DNA of 64,000 bases. Origin: Pedobacter deserti (GTDB taxonomy: Bacteria; Bacteroidota; Bacteroidia; Sphingobacteriales; Sphingobacteriaceae). The stretch is taken from the NCBI RefSeq assembly GCF_024436415.1, contig NZ_JAFMZQ010000001.1, positions 62,001-126,000 of the forward strand, read 5' to 3'. Positions 17,972 to 27,468 of this stretch are shown one piece after another. A program made the translations under genes and the position numbers. Numbering within the stretch: the stretch's first letter is position 1; the number at the start of each line of letters is the position of its first letter. A model generated the notes under the pieces. The model did not search any database. It was given only the letters and a program-made list of their open reading frames with translations, and had not been told where the DNA came from.

Positions 17972-18901
17972 CTAGAGTATGTAATACATTTTCGCTGGTT
18001 TATGCATCGTGCCCGACAATTTCTCATCCTGACGATAACTTTCCTTAAGCATTTGCTTCAAGTCGCGCTCTATTGTCTGACATATGGTCGTTGTTGGCGT
18101 ATCTGTTGGTTTGTTTTCAAACGGATCCTGCAGATGGATAGCCATTTTTTCGATAAGGAAGAAAGAAGAAGCAATGGCAATAACAAGCGGTAGCGTGGCA
18201 AATCCGAAAAATTCAATTAGACCAAAGGGCAAAAGCATTACAAAGAGTATGAGAGAGAAATGAATATACATACTATATGTTACAGGAAATACCGTATTCT
18301 TGATCCTTTCGCATCCCCCCATCTGATTAGAAAATGCTGTGAGCGTCTTATCGATCTGTACCTGCTGATAACTGTTTATCCACCCCAGCTTTAATGCATG
18401 GCGTATATCGCTTCCCTGCAACTCCAGAAGGCCAACCGGAACGTTTGTATAACGCTTTAATGACTGTATGTCGTCGTTTGAGACTAAGCGCTCCAAGCCA
18501 GGTAGAGAATCCTGTCCGCGGAGATGACGGCTTAATGCGCAGCACCAAGCTACCTGCCGTTTTGCCAGCCGCTCACAGAAGGCTTTTTCGTCTTGTTGAT
18601 CACCAACACCATCCACAAAAGTGAGTAATTGCCGCACAAGTGTCCGACTGTCATTAACAATGCCACCCCAAATAGTACGTGCTTCCCACCATCGGTCGTA
18701 TGCCTGATTGGATTTAAAGGCTAGTAGCAGCGATATGACGGTACCTAGAATTGTTGGAACGGCAATAGGAATTGATATGCGCGTCATGTGGAAGTTTTCA
18801 TAAAAAAAGGTGATGAGCGCAACATAGATGGTCACGCCAATAACTTCTTTCTTGACCTTCCCTAAGATATATTGAATCGGGATATTCTTTTTTAATAGCA
18901 T
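17972..18901 (-). CDS. Bestrophin family ion channel
   Basis: This 309-residue inner-membrane protein belongs to the bestrophin/UPF0187 family of pentameric ion channels. It opens with LKKNIPIQYILGKVKKEVIGVT, then shows membrane helices near 24-60, the family segment LLAFKSNQAYDRWWEARTIW (about 59-78), a cytoplasmic helical part and a second pair of helices near 210-250. The last 60 residues include the FFLIEKMAIHLQDPFENKP signature, where the run of acidic and Asn residues is the conserved C-terminal belt. It may conduct sodium or chloride; direction and selectivity cannot be read here. It is 33 nt downstream of the universal stress gene, plausibly in one transcript. Confidence 0.92.
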   Translation of the reverse strand: MLLKKNIPIQYILGKVKKEVIGVTIYVALITFFYENFHMTRISIPIAVPTILGTVISLLLAFKSNQAYDRWWEARTIWGGIVNDSRTLVRQLLTFVDGVGDQQDEKAFCERLAKRQVAWCCALSRHLRGQDSLPGLERLVSNDDIQSLKRYTNVPVGLLELQGSDIRHALKLGWINSYQQVQIDKTLTAFSNQMGGCERIKNTVFPVTYSMYIHFSLILFVMLLPFGLIEFFGFATLPLVIAIASSFFLIEKMAIHLQDPFENKPTDTPTTTICQTIERDLKQMLKESYRQDEKLSGTMHKPAKMYYIL

Positions 18902-18933
18902 AAGTAGGCAATTTTATTGTGAGTGTTTAATGC

Positions 18934-19464
18934 TTAGGCTATTTGCTCTTCATAAACAGCTGATTTCTCTGGCAGGTCGGCCAAGCCCGATAGCGATGTA
19001 TATTCATCGCTATCTATAAGCGCCTTATTCGTGCGCTCAACCTGCTTTGCTGTACGCAGCAAAGGAAGGCCGCAACGCGTAACAAGCTGCCCAGGTTCCA
19101 CACTGAATTTATTCAATTTGCCACAAACCCATAAATCAGGATGTAGGACATTCGTAATGCCGTTAGCCTCGATAAAATTTTTGAACACACTTATCGTACT
19201 GCCGTAAAAGAACTCAATGCGTAAATCAACCAGGTTAGGGACTTGCTTTCTTAGTTTTTCACAGGCGGTATAAAACTCATCACTTATATACTCGTACTCC
19301 CGTGATCTTCGTGAGAGCAACAGCAGTTCGCTAATGGAATCAGATAATCGAAAAAGGTGCACAAACAAGACTGCTACTGTTTCGTCTTGCCTACCTGAAC
19401 AAAGATCAGGAACATGTCGAAGAGAATCAGTGCTAAAATCGGTTGGAATTAGGATTGTTTTCAT
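18934..19464 (-). CDS. Universal stress protein-like protein
   Basis: From the ATG at 19464 the product has 176 residues and begins KTILIPTDFSTDSLRHV, the usual opening of the UspA fold. The C-terminal ATP-binding motif GxxGxG(S/T) is not apparent; the corresponding part is DLWVCGKLNKFSVEPGQLVT, so it may not bind ATP in the classical way. A further 30 residues follow the fold. An upstream in-frame Met at 19503 gives an atypical leader and is not chosen. A 212-bp AT-rich region precedes the gene and contains phased repeats beside a two-component system, suggesting regulated expression. Confidence 0.75.
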   Translation of the reverse strand: MKTILIPTDFSTDSLRHVPDLCSGRQDETVAVLFVHLFRLSDSISELLLLSRRSREYEYISDEFYTACEKLRKQVPNLVDLRIEFFYGSTISVFKNFIEANGITNVLHPDLWVCGKLNKFSVEPGQLVTRCGLPLLRTAKQVERTNKALIDSDEYTSLSGLADLPEKSAVYEEQIA

Positions 19465-19521
19465 AGTCAGTAATTTTAAGTGTAACTCTAAATGCTTGTA
19501 CACAATATTACCTCATTGCTA

Positions 19522-19662
19522 TTAGGACAAACTAAGACAAAAATTAAAATTCCGTTAGAAAAAGGAACATAATACCTAGGAACACCAGGAATCTCATAGC
19601 TTCAAGGAATAAAACCGCAGAATTTCCATAAATTTTTAATAAATATTAGAATTTCATTAGAA
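19522..19662. promoter_or_regulatory. 11-bp-phased TTAGAA-like repeats, possible OmpR-family operator
   Basis: TTAGGA, TAAGAC, TTAAAA and TTAGAA start at 19522, 19533, 19544 and 19555, exactly 11 bp apart. A second pair of perfect TTAGAA hexamers starts at 19646 and 19657, again 11 bp apart. The blocks AATTCCGTTAGAAAA (19548) and AATTTCATTAGAAAA (19650) match at 13 of 15 bases. Tandem hexamers at 11 bp are the usual site form for OmpR/PhoB winged-helix regulators, and such a regulator is encoded at 21031-21738. The AT-rich composition raises the chance of coincidence. Confidence 0.4.
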
Positions 19663-19676
19663 AACGTTCTCAGGTT

Positions 19677-21047
19677 TTAGCAGAAGGATCGACAAACGGG
19701 CAGAATAATCTGCATTTCCGTGCCAACTTCCTCTTCCGAACGAATACCAATAGATCCGTTATGAAGACGTATAATATTCAGTGTTAGCGGAAGGCCGATT
19801 CCATGCCCTTGAAAGTGTCCGGTATTTGATGCCCGAAAAAAAGGTTCAAAAATGTACTGCTGCTCCTTAAGGGGTATGCCAATTCCTTTGTCGGTTACCG
19901 CAATAGCGATTCGCTCGTTTTCAGCAATGATCCTGATTTCAACAGGTTGATTATTGGAATATTTACAAGCGTTAATCACGATGTTGCTGACGGCTAGTTG
20001 TAGCAGGTTAACATTGCCCTCCGTGCAGAGCTTTTCTTCTTCTCCCGGCAATAGAGAAAAATCTATATGGATTACACTGTCAGGTACAATTTTCTTCACG
20101 GAGTCTGCAACAGTAAGCACGAGCTCGTCAATGCGAATTTTTTGCCAGTTTTGCTTTTTTCCGTCAAAACCCGTCTGCGCAAGACCGAGTAAGCTGGTGA
20201 TAATGTGCCCGAGCTTTTCTGCATGAGCAAGTGCGCGATTCGCAGATACACGCGTATCATGATCAAGATCCCGCCTTGAAAGCATCAATTCCAGTTCCGC
20301 CGTGATTATAGCGATTGGCGTTTTCAGTTCATGTGATGCATTGCTGACAAAGTTATTTTGCGTAGCAAATGCTGTTTCAAGGCGGTTAAGCATATTATTA
20401 AACGTCAGCACAAGTTCAGACATCTCGTCTTTTCCATCCAGCTCATTAAGTCTGAGGTGCAGGTTATTTGCTGAAATATTCTTTACGTTCCTGATAACGG
20501 CGGTCAGCGGCCGCACCATATAGTGAGAAAAGATCTTACCTGCCACATATGTAAGCAGCACCGAAACGCCAAAGAGAACGATCAATGCTCTGCGCAGAAC
20601 TTCCAGCTCATGAAATCCTGACGGATCAGAAGCGGACACCACAACAATGTAACGGCTTGAATTCTTGTTAAACAATCGCCCATAGTAAAACATATTATCA
20701 CGGCTAAACCGCGCTGTACCATTTTCAACTATATTTTTGTAGAAATAGGGAGGAAGACCTATAGAGTTTTTGAAGTCCGGATTTTCTAAAGAATCAATTT
20801 TGAAAACATAATTTTTCTCATCTTCCATCTTTTCAAGGTAACGCGCCCGCATCTCTGCATAATCCGCAGAGCGTTCATCTGGATGAATGCTTACTTCAGC
20901 TGTAAGTTTGGATCGGGTATCCAAACGTTTATAAAAATCCTCGAAATTGAAGTCTGAGACGAAATAAAAAATAGCATAATGGAATACCAGTAAGCCAGCC
21001 GTGCCGATACAAAAAAATAGAAGTGTGATCTTAGTTTGGATTTTCAT
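19677..21047 (-). CDS. Sensor histidine kinase
   Basis: This 456-residue membrane kinase has a first helix at about 7-31, a periplasmic sensor of about 120 residues, a second helix near 152-175, a HAMP segment, a HisKA domain with phospho-acceptor H239 (NASHELKTP) and a HATPase domain with NIVINACKYSNNQP, TDKGIGIP and GHGIGLPLTLNIIRLHNG. All catalytic boxes are intact. It overlaps the response regulator gene by 17 bp and is translated after it. The periplasmic part has no domain I recognise, so the stimulus is unknown. Related Bacteroidota pairs often control metal or envelope stress genes. Confidence 0.94.
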   Translation of the reverse strand: MKIQTKITLLFFCIGTAGLLVFHYAIFYFVSDFNFEDFYKRLDTRSKLTAEVSIHPDERSADYAEMRARYLEKMEDEKNYVFKIDSLENPDFKNSIGLPPYFYKNIVENGTARFSRDNMFYYGRLFNKNSSRYIVVVSASDPSGFHELEVLRRALIVLFGVSVLLTYVAGKIFSHYMVRPLTAVIRNVKNISANNLHLRLNELDGKDEMSELVLTFNNMLNRLETAFATQNNFVSNASHELKTPIAIITAELELMLSRRDLDHDTRVSANRALAHAEKLGHIITSLLGLAQTGFDGKKQNWQKIRIDELVLTVADSVKKIVPDSVIHIDFSLLPGEEEKLCTEGNVNLLQLAVSNIVINACKYSNNQPVEIRIIAENERIAIAVTDKGIGIPLKEQQYIFEPFFRASNTGHFQGHGIGLPLTLNIIRLHNGSIGIRSEEEVGTEMQIILPVCRSFC

Positions 21048-21738
21048 TGGGCATTTCCAGCTTTACAATATACCCCATACCAAAGACCGTGTGAATGATT
21101 TTACCAACCGGACTGTTGTCAATCTTCTTGCGGAGGTAGTTGATATATACATCTACCACGTTCGTACCCATGTTAAAATCAATGTCCCAGACATTCTCCA
21201 ATATCTGAATTCTGGAAAGTACCTTGTTTTGATTCTTCAACAGGTATTCCAGCAGGCGATATTCCGTAGCGGTTAAACTGATTTGCTGACCGTCGCGCAA
21301 GGCTGTCTTAGACACCGTATTGACCTCTATACCTCCAAGGGTAATGGTATCTGACGAAATATGATTATACCTGCTTCGACGAATCAATGTTCGCATCCTG
21401 GCTATTAGCTCTACCAGCTTGAAGGGCTTTACCATGTAGTCGTCAGCTCCGCTATCCAAACCTGTGACAATGTTTTCCGTGCTCCCCAGGGCGGTAAGCA
21501 TAAGTATTGCAATACTGCTGTTTCTTTTCCTGATCTCCCGGCACAACTGAATTCCATTAATGCCCGGCAACATAATATCCAGAATCACCAGATCAAAATG
21601 ATGCTTGAGAACCATCGCCAGCCCGGTGTCGCCGTCAGCAGCGACGCTCATTTCCACTCCCTCACCCTCAATTCCTCTCAATATTACCGACACCAGTTCC
21701 TGAGTATCTTCAATAAGTAGCACTTTGCTTCCAACCAT
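21031..21738 (-). CDS. Response regulator transcription factor, OmpR/PhoB family
   Basis: This 235-residue protein has a receiver domain (1-120) with the acidic pocket at E10-D11, phospho-acceptor D54 in VILDIMLPG, a Thr in MLTA and the conserved Lys in VKPF. The C-terminal winged helix (about 135-230) ends with VVDVYINYLRKKID, as in OmpR/PhoB. It is the first gene of a pair with the overlapping sensor kinase. The gene is divergent from the DUF2723 gene, 184 bp away. Its binding sites may be the 11-bp-phased repeats upstream of the universal stress gene; this is inference. Confidence 0.95.
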   Translation of the reverse strand: MVGSKVLLIEDTQELVSVILRGIEGEGVEMSVAADGDTGLAMVLKHHFDLVILDIMLPGINGIQLCREIRKRNSSIAILMLTALGSTENIVTGLDSGADDYMVKPFKLVELIARMRTLIRRSRYNHISSDTITLGGIEVNTVSKTALRDGQQISLTATEYRLLEYLLKNQNKVLSRIQILENVWDIDFNMGTNVVDVYINYLRKKIDNSPVGKIIHTVFGMGYIVKLEMPNENPN

Positions 21739-21922
21739 ACTACGCTGAAAATAGAATTTGTGGAGCTAAAACCGGTACATCGAAATACACTTTACTTTCA
21801 AATGACGAAACGATGCTAGCCGGAAATATGTTAAACTGACTTGCCCATGCTTCGATTTCAAATCTTATTCTTTATTTTCGGCTGCTGTTAATGCTTAGTA
21901 ACACAAACGACTAATAACAAAA

Positions 21923-24900
21923 ATGAACTATTCGAAGATTAATAACATAGCGGGCTGGCTCTGCTTCGCAATTGCCACTTTAACCTATATATTAACACTG
22001 GAACCCTCTGTAAGCTTTTGGGATTGCGGTGAATTTATTGCTTCAGCATTAAAGATGCAGGTGGTGCACCAGCCAGGCGCGCCACTATTCCTGATGATAC
22101 AGCGCTTTTTCTCGCTGCTTGCTATGGGCGATGTGACAAAGGTCGCTTATTTTATGAACCTTGGTTCGGCCGTAGCCAGCGGCGCAACCATACTTTTCCT
22201 GTTTTGGACCATCACCGCGCTTGCAAAGAAAGTGTTGATAAAGCCAGGCGAGGAAATCAGCAAGTCAAACCTGATCGGCATAATAGGCTCAGGGGTCGTC
22301 GGTGCCTTGGCATACACCTATTCTGACAGTTTCTGGTTTTCTGCAGTCGAATCTGAGGTCTACGCACTTTCTTCCTTATTCACAGCAATTGTGTTTTGGG
22401 CCATCCTGAAATGGGAGGCCGTGGCTCATGAACCAAGGGCCGACCGATGGTTACTCTTTATCGCATATATCATGGGCCTCTCCATCGGTATTCACCTGTT
22501 AAACTTACTGACCATACCTGCACTTGCCTTTGTATATTACTTCAAGAAAACTGAAAAGGCAACTACCTCCGGGATTGTTAAGACAGCTTTTGTGGGAGTG
22601 CTTATTCTTGCTGTGATTCAATACGGGATTATCCAGTATCTGGTTTCCTTTGGAGCTTATTTTGACCTTTTCTTCGTGAACACACTCGGTATGAGTTTTG
22701 GTAGTGGAGTTATATTCTTTGCTGTTCTTCTGATTAGCGGCCTCGTTTGGGGAATCCGTTATTCAATAAAGCATCAGAAAAAAGTTCTTAACCTCGCTCT
22801 GCTATCGGTGGTGCTCATCATATTTGGATATGGGTCGTTCGCAATGATCATTATACGGGCCAAGGCCGACCCGAACCTGAATAACAGTGACCCTGACAAT
22901 GCTTTCTCCTTTCTTGGTTACCTGAACAGGGAGCAGTATGGCGACCGCCCGTTACTTTTTGGCCCAAACTACAACTCTCAGCCTATCGAATACAAAGAAG
23001 GAAAGAAACTTTATCGTAAAGGCGAGGACCAGTATGTACAAACTGGCAGAAAAATGGACTATGTATACGATAGAACCACTCCTTTCCCTCGGATGTACAG
23101 CGATGACCCTAATCACGTCGGGTATTACAAAGACATGCTCGGACTGGATGACACGAAGTTCCCCACGTTGATCGACAACATAAGGTTTTTCTTCAGTTAT
23201 CAGTTGGGGCATATGTATATGCGTTATTTTATGTGGAACTTTGTTGGGCGCCAAAATGACGACCAGGGACAAGGTAGCGTATATGAAGGCCAATGGTTAA
23301 GCGGTATAAAACCTATAGACGCCATGTTGCTTGGCAGCCAGAAAAATCTTCCGCCATCTATTGCGGAAAGCAATGCATATAACCGTTTCTTTTTCCTTCC
23401 CCTCATCGTCGGCCTCATCGGTGCTGTGTGGCACTTCAAACGGAAACAAACAGATGCAGGCATTGTAGCATTACTATTCTTTTTTACGGGAATAGCCATT
23501 GTATTATATCTTAACCAAAAGCCACTCGAACCACGAGAGCGTGATTATGCATACGCCGGATCATTTTACGCTTTTGCAATATGGATAGGTCTTGGTGTGT
23601 TAGGCATCAAGGAATGGTTTAGCAAAAAACTAAATCCGGCAAGCGCCGGCATCGCCGCAACTGTACTCGCTTTATTTGCTGCGCCGGTAGTTATGGCTGC
23701 TCAAGGCTGGGACGACCATGACAGGTCGACCAAAATGGTAGCGCACGACATCGCTGTGGATTACCTCGAATCGTGTGCCCCGAACGCGATTTTGTTTACT
23801 TATGGAGATAATGACACATATCCGCTTTGGTATGCGCAAGAAGTAGAAAACATCAGACCTGACATCCGTCTGGTGAATCTGAGCTTGTTTGACACGGATT
23901 GGTATATTAACGGAATGCAAAGGCGACAAAACGAGTCGGATCCATTGCCATTGTCAATGAAAGAACCGCAATACGTGCAGGGCGTAAGAGATGTAATGTA
24001 CTATCAGGACTATAAGATCGCCGGCGCGGTTGAACTAAAAAACGTAGTAGACCTTCTGCTTTCGGACGACGATGATGACAAAATGCCTTTACAGGACGGC
24101 AAAAAGGTCAACTTCTTACCAACAAAGAACCTTAAGATTACCATAAATAAAGATGATGTCATCAAAAACGGGGTAGTAAACGCCGCCGACTCAGCAAATA
24201 TCGTCTCGGAAATGAGCTGGACATTCAATAAGAACTATGTAACAAAAGGCACCTTGGCTCTACTTGACGTACTGGCGCACAACGACTGGAAGCGTCCCGT
24301 TTATTTCGCGAGCACAGTACCTTCTGAGCAATACCTGGGGCTCGATAATTACCTTTATAATGAAGGGCTCGCTCTGCGCTTGAGGCCTTTGAAAGTCGAT
24401 ACAACTTCAGATTCGAGGACCGAGCTTTTGAACACGCCGGCACTTTACAATAACGTAATGAACAAATTCGTCTGGGGCAACGTGAAAAATGCAAAGTATC
24501 TCGACCCTCAGTCGGCCGACGACATCTCAATCTTCACCAATATTTTTAACAACACAATCTCGGGCTTATTAAAACAAGGCCGGACGGAGGACGCAAAAAA
24601 AGTAGCAGCGAAATATTTTGAAGTGATGCCAGAAAAGTTTTACGGCCTGCGTTCCACTATGGGTGCATATTTTATGGCGGAGCATCTTTATACGCTCGGC
24701 GAAACCAAACGCGCCAATGATATTATGGAACGCGCTTCCCGATACATTCAGAAAGAGTTAACCTATCTTGCCGATGTATGCCAGAGTAAGAATAAGCTGA
24801 TAGGCACTCAGAACATTCAATTAGGAATGTCTTTCCTAAACCAGATGTCAGAAACCGCAGCGTCAAACAATCAGCCCCAGCTAGCGAAATCTATAAACGA

Positions 24901-24952
24901 TATATTTGCTGGATTGGAAGGCCGCTTATCTGTATACTTCGGACGACAGTAA
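21923..24952 (+). CDS. DUF2723 protein, GT-C-type membrane glycosyltransferase (GT117 group)
   Basis: This 1009-residue protein has about a dozen membrane helices in its first 600 residues, then a soluble C-terminal part of about 400 residues. After the first helix comes LEPSVSFWDCGEFIASALKM; the D34 and E37 of WDCGEF sit where GT-C transferases place catalytic acidic residues. DUF2723 proteins are thought to be lipid-dependent protein O-glycosyltransferases, and the human relative TMEM260 is an O-mannosyltransferase. It would act at the periplasmic face, and Bacteroidota are known to O-glycosylate exported proteins, but this protein's role is unproven. The C-terminal part may contain TPR-like helices. 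A strong terminator follows. Confidence 0.87.
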   Translation: MNYSKINNIAGWLCFAIATLTYILTLEPSVSFWDCGEFIASALKMQVVHQPGAPLFLMIQRFFSLLAMGDVTKVAYFMNLGSAVASGATILFLFWTITALAKKVLIKPGEEISKSNLIGIIGSGVVGALAYTYSDSFWFSAVESEVYALSSLFTAIVFWAILKWEAVAHEPRADRWLLFIAYIMGLSIGIHLLNLLTIPALAFVYYFKKTEKATTSGIVKTAFVGVLILAVIQYGIIQYLVSFGAYFDLFFVNTLGMSFGSGVIFFAVLLISGLVWGIRYSIKHQKKVLNLALLSVVLIIFGYGSFAMIIIRAKADPNLNNSDPDNAFSFLGYLNREQYGDRPLLFGPNYNSQPIEYKEGKKLYRKGEDQYVQTGRKMDYVYDRTTPFPRMYSDDPNHVGYYKDMLGLDDTKFPTLIDNIRFFFSYQLGHMYMRYFMWNFVGRQNDDQGQGSVYEGQWLSGIKPIDAMLLGSQKNLPPSIAESNAYNRFFFLPLIVGLIGAVWHFKRKQTDAGIVALLFFFTGIAIVLYLNQKPLEPRERDYAYAGSFYAFAIWIGLGVLGIKEWFSKKLNPASAGIAATVLALFAAPVVMAAQGWDDHDRSTKMVAHDIAVDYLESCAPNAILFTYGDNDTYPLWYAQEVENIRPDIRLVNLSLFDTDWYINGMQRRQNESDPLPLSMKEPQYVQGVRDVMYYQDYKIAGAVELKNVVDLLLSDDDDDKMPLQDGKKVNFLPTKNLKITINKDDVIKNGVVNAADSANIVSEMSWTFNKNYVTKGTLALLDVLAHNDWKRPVYFASTVPSEQYLGLDNYLYNEGLALRLRPLKVDTTSDSRTELLNTPALYNNVMNKFVWGNVKNAKYLDPQSADDISIFTNIFNNTISGLLKQGRTEDAKKVAAKYFEVMPEKFYGLRSTMGAYFMAEHLYTLGETKRANDIMERASRYIQKELTYLADVCQSKNKLIGTQNIQLGMSFLNQMSETAASNNQPQLAKSINDIFAGLEGRLSVYFGRQ

Positions 24953-24969
24953 CAAAACCAACGAAACAT

Positions 24970-25006
24970 AAAAGGGGCGGTGTTCATATTGACCACCGCC
25001 CCTTTT
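24970..25006 (+). terminator. Rho-independent terminator after the DUF2723 gene
   Basis: A 13-bp stem (24970-24982 with 24994-25006, AAAAGGGGCGGTG arm) ends in a T run. It lies between the convergent DUF2723 gene and accA, so it probably serves both. Confidence 0.88.
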
Positions 25007-25022
25007 TATTCTACGATACCTT

Positions 25023-25985
25023 TTATTCTACAACCACTCCCATTGCGCAGAATTTATCAATTCTGGCCGCAATCATTTGATCTTTGTCCATTTCTTTAAG
25101 CTCCTTTAAATCGCTTATTATCTGTGCCTTCATCGTTTCCGCCATTTGCTCCGGGTTTTGATGCGCACCGCCCAGCGGCTCTCTGATAATCCCATCAATC
25201 AATCCGTTGCTATACATATCGTCAGAGGTTAACTTAAGACACTCTGCGGCTTTTTCTTTGTAGTCCCAACTTCTCCATAGGATGGATGAACATGACTCTG
25301 GTGAGATCACCGAATACCAGGTATGTTCGAGCATATACACCTTATCACCAATACCAATGCCTAAAGCTCCTCCCGACGCGCCCTCACCTACTACAAAGCA
25401 GATTACCGGTACTTTTAAAACCGACATCTCTAAAAGATTACGGGCAATGGCTTCCCCTTGTCCACGCTCTTCAGCTTCCAAGCCCGGGTAGGCGCCCATA
25501 GTATCGATAAATGAGATAACCGGCTTATTAAACTTCTCAGCCAGCCGCATTAAACGCAAGGCTTTACGATATCCTTCCGGATTGGCCATACCGAAGTTTC
25601 TGTATTGGCGCTCCTTGGTGTTTTTTCCTTTTTGATGGCCAATGATCATGACGGTCTGTCCGTCAATCGTGGCAAAACCCCCAACAATTGCCTTGTCATC
25701 TTTTACCGTTCTGTCGCCATGAAGTTCAATGAAATCCTGACAAATGAGGTTAATGTAATCAAGCGTCTGCGGTCTTTCAGGATGGCGTGACATCTGAACT
25801 TTTTGCCAGCCGGTGAGGTTGGTATACAAACCCTTTCTGGTCTCCTCAGCCTTAGCTTCGAGCTCAGAAAGGGTCGCTGACATATCTACCTTTGTCTTTT
25901 CTGCAACTTGTTTGATTTTATCAATCTGCTGAACCAGTTCGGCCAAAGGTTTTTCAAAATCGAATGATGTTTTTATCTGTTCCAT
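25023..25985 (-). CDS. accA: Acetyl-CoA carboxylase carboxyltransferase subunit alpha
   Basis: This 320-residue cytoplasmic subunit pairs with AccD to transfer the carboxyl group from biotin to acetyl-CoA, the first step of fatty acid synthesis. It has the normal AccA opening ([17 protein letters not shown]), then [48 protein letters not shown] and [15 protein letters not shown], the last forming the oxyanion hole region. The length fits stand-alone AccA. It is not adjacent to accD, accB or accC in this window, so the subunits are dispersed. The gene appears monocistronic. Confidence 0.97.
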   Translation of the reverse strand: MEQIKTSFDFEKPLAELVQQIDKIKQVAEKTKVDMSATLSELEAKAEETRKGLYTNLTGWQKVQMSRHPERPQTLDYINLICQDFIELHGDRTVKDDKAIVGGFATIDGQTVMIIGHQKGKNTKERQYRNFGMANPEGYRKALRLMRLAEKFNKPVISFIDTMGAYPGLEAEERGQGEAIARNLLEMSVLKVPVICFVVGEGASGGALGIGIGDKVYMLEHTWYSVISPESCSSILWRSWDYKEKAAECLKLTSDDMYSNGLIDGIIREPLGGAHQNPEQMAETMKAQIISDLKELKEMDKDQMIAARIDKFCAMGVVVE

Positions 25986-26049
25986 AAGCGGGCAGTAAAA
26001 ATAGGCATTTTTTTTTAAAAGAATAACGATGCCTCTTCTAACGCCTCAA

Positions 26050-27462
26050 TCAAACGGTCTGCTCTTTTGTATATATGTTGCCAAAGCGATCCTTCGCGAT
26101 CACCTTTACAGATTTAACCCCAGGCGCAAAATGAGCCATAAAAAGATGGCCTGTCTGGGTCGGTTTCGTAAAGGCCCGTCCCTTGGCAGGTTTGCCTAAA
26201 TTATGTAACCTTAGTGCCTCAGGATCTGTTCCGTCCTGCCGCGCTAAAGCGCCCATTTTTTTGCCATCAATCTCATAACTAACTTCCCACTCAGGATCCC
26301 AGTTCCACACATTGGCCAGCAATCGCTTCTGATTGGTAAGCGTGTCGATGTACAGGGCCATCTGATGTTCTTTTGGCAAACCGGTTGATTTATAAAACCA
26401 GGACAATTCAGTTCCGTTTACCTCATACACTCCATAACCTCTGGGTGTGCCGTCTGAACATATGTTACCCGACCACCAGGCGCCGCAAACAGCTCCATGA
26501 TTATGTTCATAAATGCCGCCTGTGATATTGTTCACATTGTAATGGGTGTGACCAGACATCACATGCACATTGGTGAAGCCTTCAAGCATTTTATAAAGCG
26601 CATCGTTGTTCTTTACGCTGTTGTGTGCAGGGATATGCAGGTTAACGATTAGCAGCTGGTCTTTTTTAACGTGCTGCAGGTCCTTGGCAAGCCATTCCAA
26701 CTGAACTTCGGTGATGTAACCATCATATTTACGCTCCTCACCCAGGTAGCGGACATCGTCGAGTACAACATAATGCGCCTTACCGCGGTTGAATGAGTAA
26801 TACGTAGGCCCGAAAAATTCTTTGAAAGTCCGGTCGGAGGTATCGTCGCCACCCTCCCGGTAGTTCATATCGTGATTTCCCAGAGCCTGGAAAAACGGTA
26901 TACCCATCAACGCGACCGCCTTATTATAATCTTCAAAAAACTCCAGGAAATCCCAGGCGATATCACCCACGCTGATACCGTGCACAAGTGCATCTGGCCC
27001 CAGGGCCCTGATCTGTGCAATGGTATCAGGGACTGATGTTTCCATCATTTGCTGTACATCATCTTTTGTCCGTACCTGAGGATCAGCCCAAATGATAAAA
27101 TGATGTTTATTATCATTCCTCCTGAGCTTGTTTAATGTAAAATCATACTCGTTTCTGCTTCCCAGCTTCTCATAATGCCTCGCAATGTTAGCATTGGTTT
27201 TAAATTCATACCCGGAGGGAGTGCTCATAAAAATATTGGTTGCCTTCTCATGCGGTGTAATGGAGTAACTTCCCTTTGCATCGGTAAGTACCACTGAAAA
27301 ACCGTCTGATATGACCACATTAGCAACTCCGCGCTTGCCGTCAAGCACCCTGCCGCGGATTGTTTTCGCCCGCTCCAGCTTCGAAAAAGCATTGGTTTTG
27401 AGGCTGATGAAAGCGCTGCCCGCAATAAAGCCTGCGCTCTGTAGAAAAGATCTTCTGTTCAT
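26050..27462 (-). CDS. Calcineurin-like phosphoesterase with MetallophosN and MetallophosC domains
   Basis: This 470-residue protein starts with a Tat-like signal (MNRRSFLQSAGFIAGSAF). An N-terminal carboxypeptidase-regulatory-like domain (about 35-115) precedes the metallophosphatase core, whose metal-binding boxes are ADPQVR, GDIAWD, GNHDMN and GHTHYNVN in the usual order. A C-terminal MetallophosC domain (about 320-470) follows. The enzyme probably hydrolyses a phosphomono- or diester in the periplasm or at the surface. It ends the nutrient locus, 6 nt downstream of the DUF5689 lipoprotein gene, suggesting that the SusC/D system imports a phosphorylated compound or its product. Confidence 0.9.
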   Translation of the reverse strand: MNRRSFLQSAGFIAGSAFISLKTNAFSKLERAKTIRGRVLDGKRGVANVVISDGFSVVLTDAKGSYSITPHEKATNIFMSTPSGYEFKTNANIARHYEKLGSRNEYDFTLNKLRRNDNKHHFIIWADPQVRTKDDVQQMMETSVPDTIAQIRALGPDALVHGISVGDIAWDFLEFFEDYNKAVALMGIPFFQALGNHDMNYREGGDDTSDRTFKEFFGPTYYSFNRGKAHYVVLDDVRYLGEERKYDGYITEVQLEWLAKDLQHVKKDQLLIVNLHIPAHNSVKNNDALYKMLEGFTNVHVMSGHTHYNVNNITGGIYEHNHGAVCGAWWSGNICSDGTPRGYGVYEVNGTELSWFYKSTGLPKEHQMALYIDTLTNQKRLLANVWNWDPEWEVSYEIDGKKMGALARQDGTDPEALRLHNLGKPAKGRAFTKPTQTGHLFMAHFAPGVKSVKVIAKDRFGNIYTKEQTV

Positions 27463-27468
27463 GCTATG

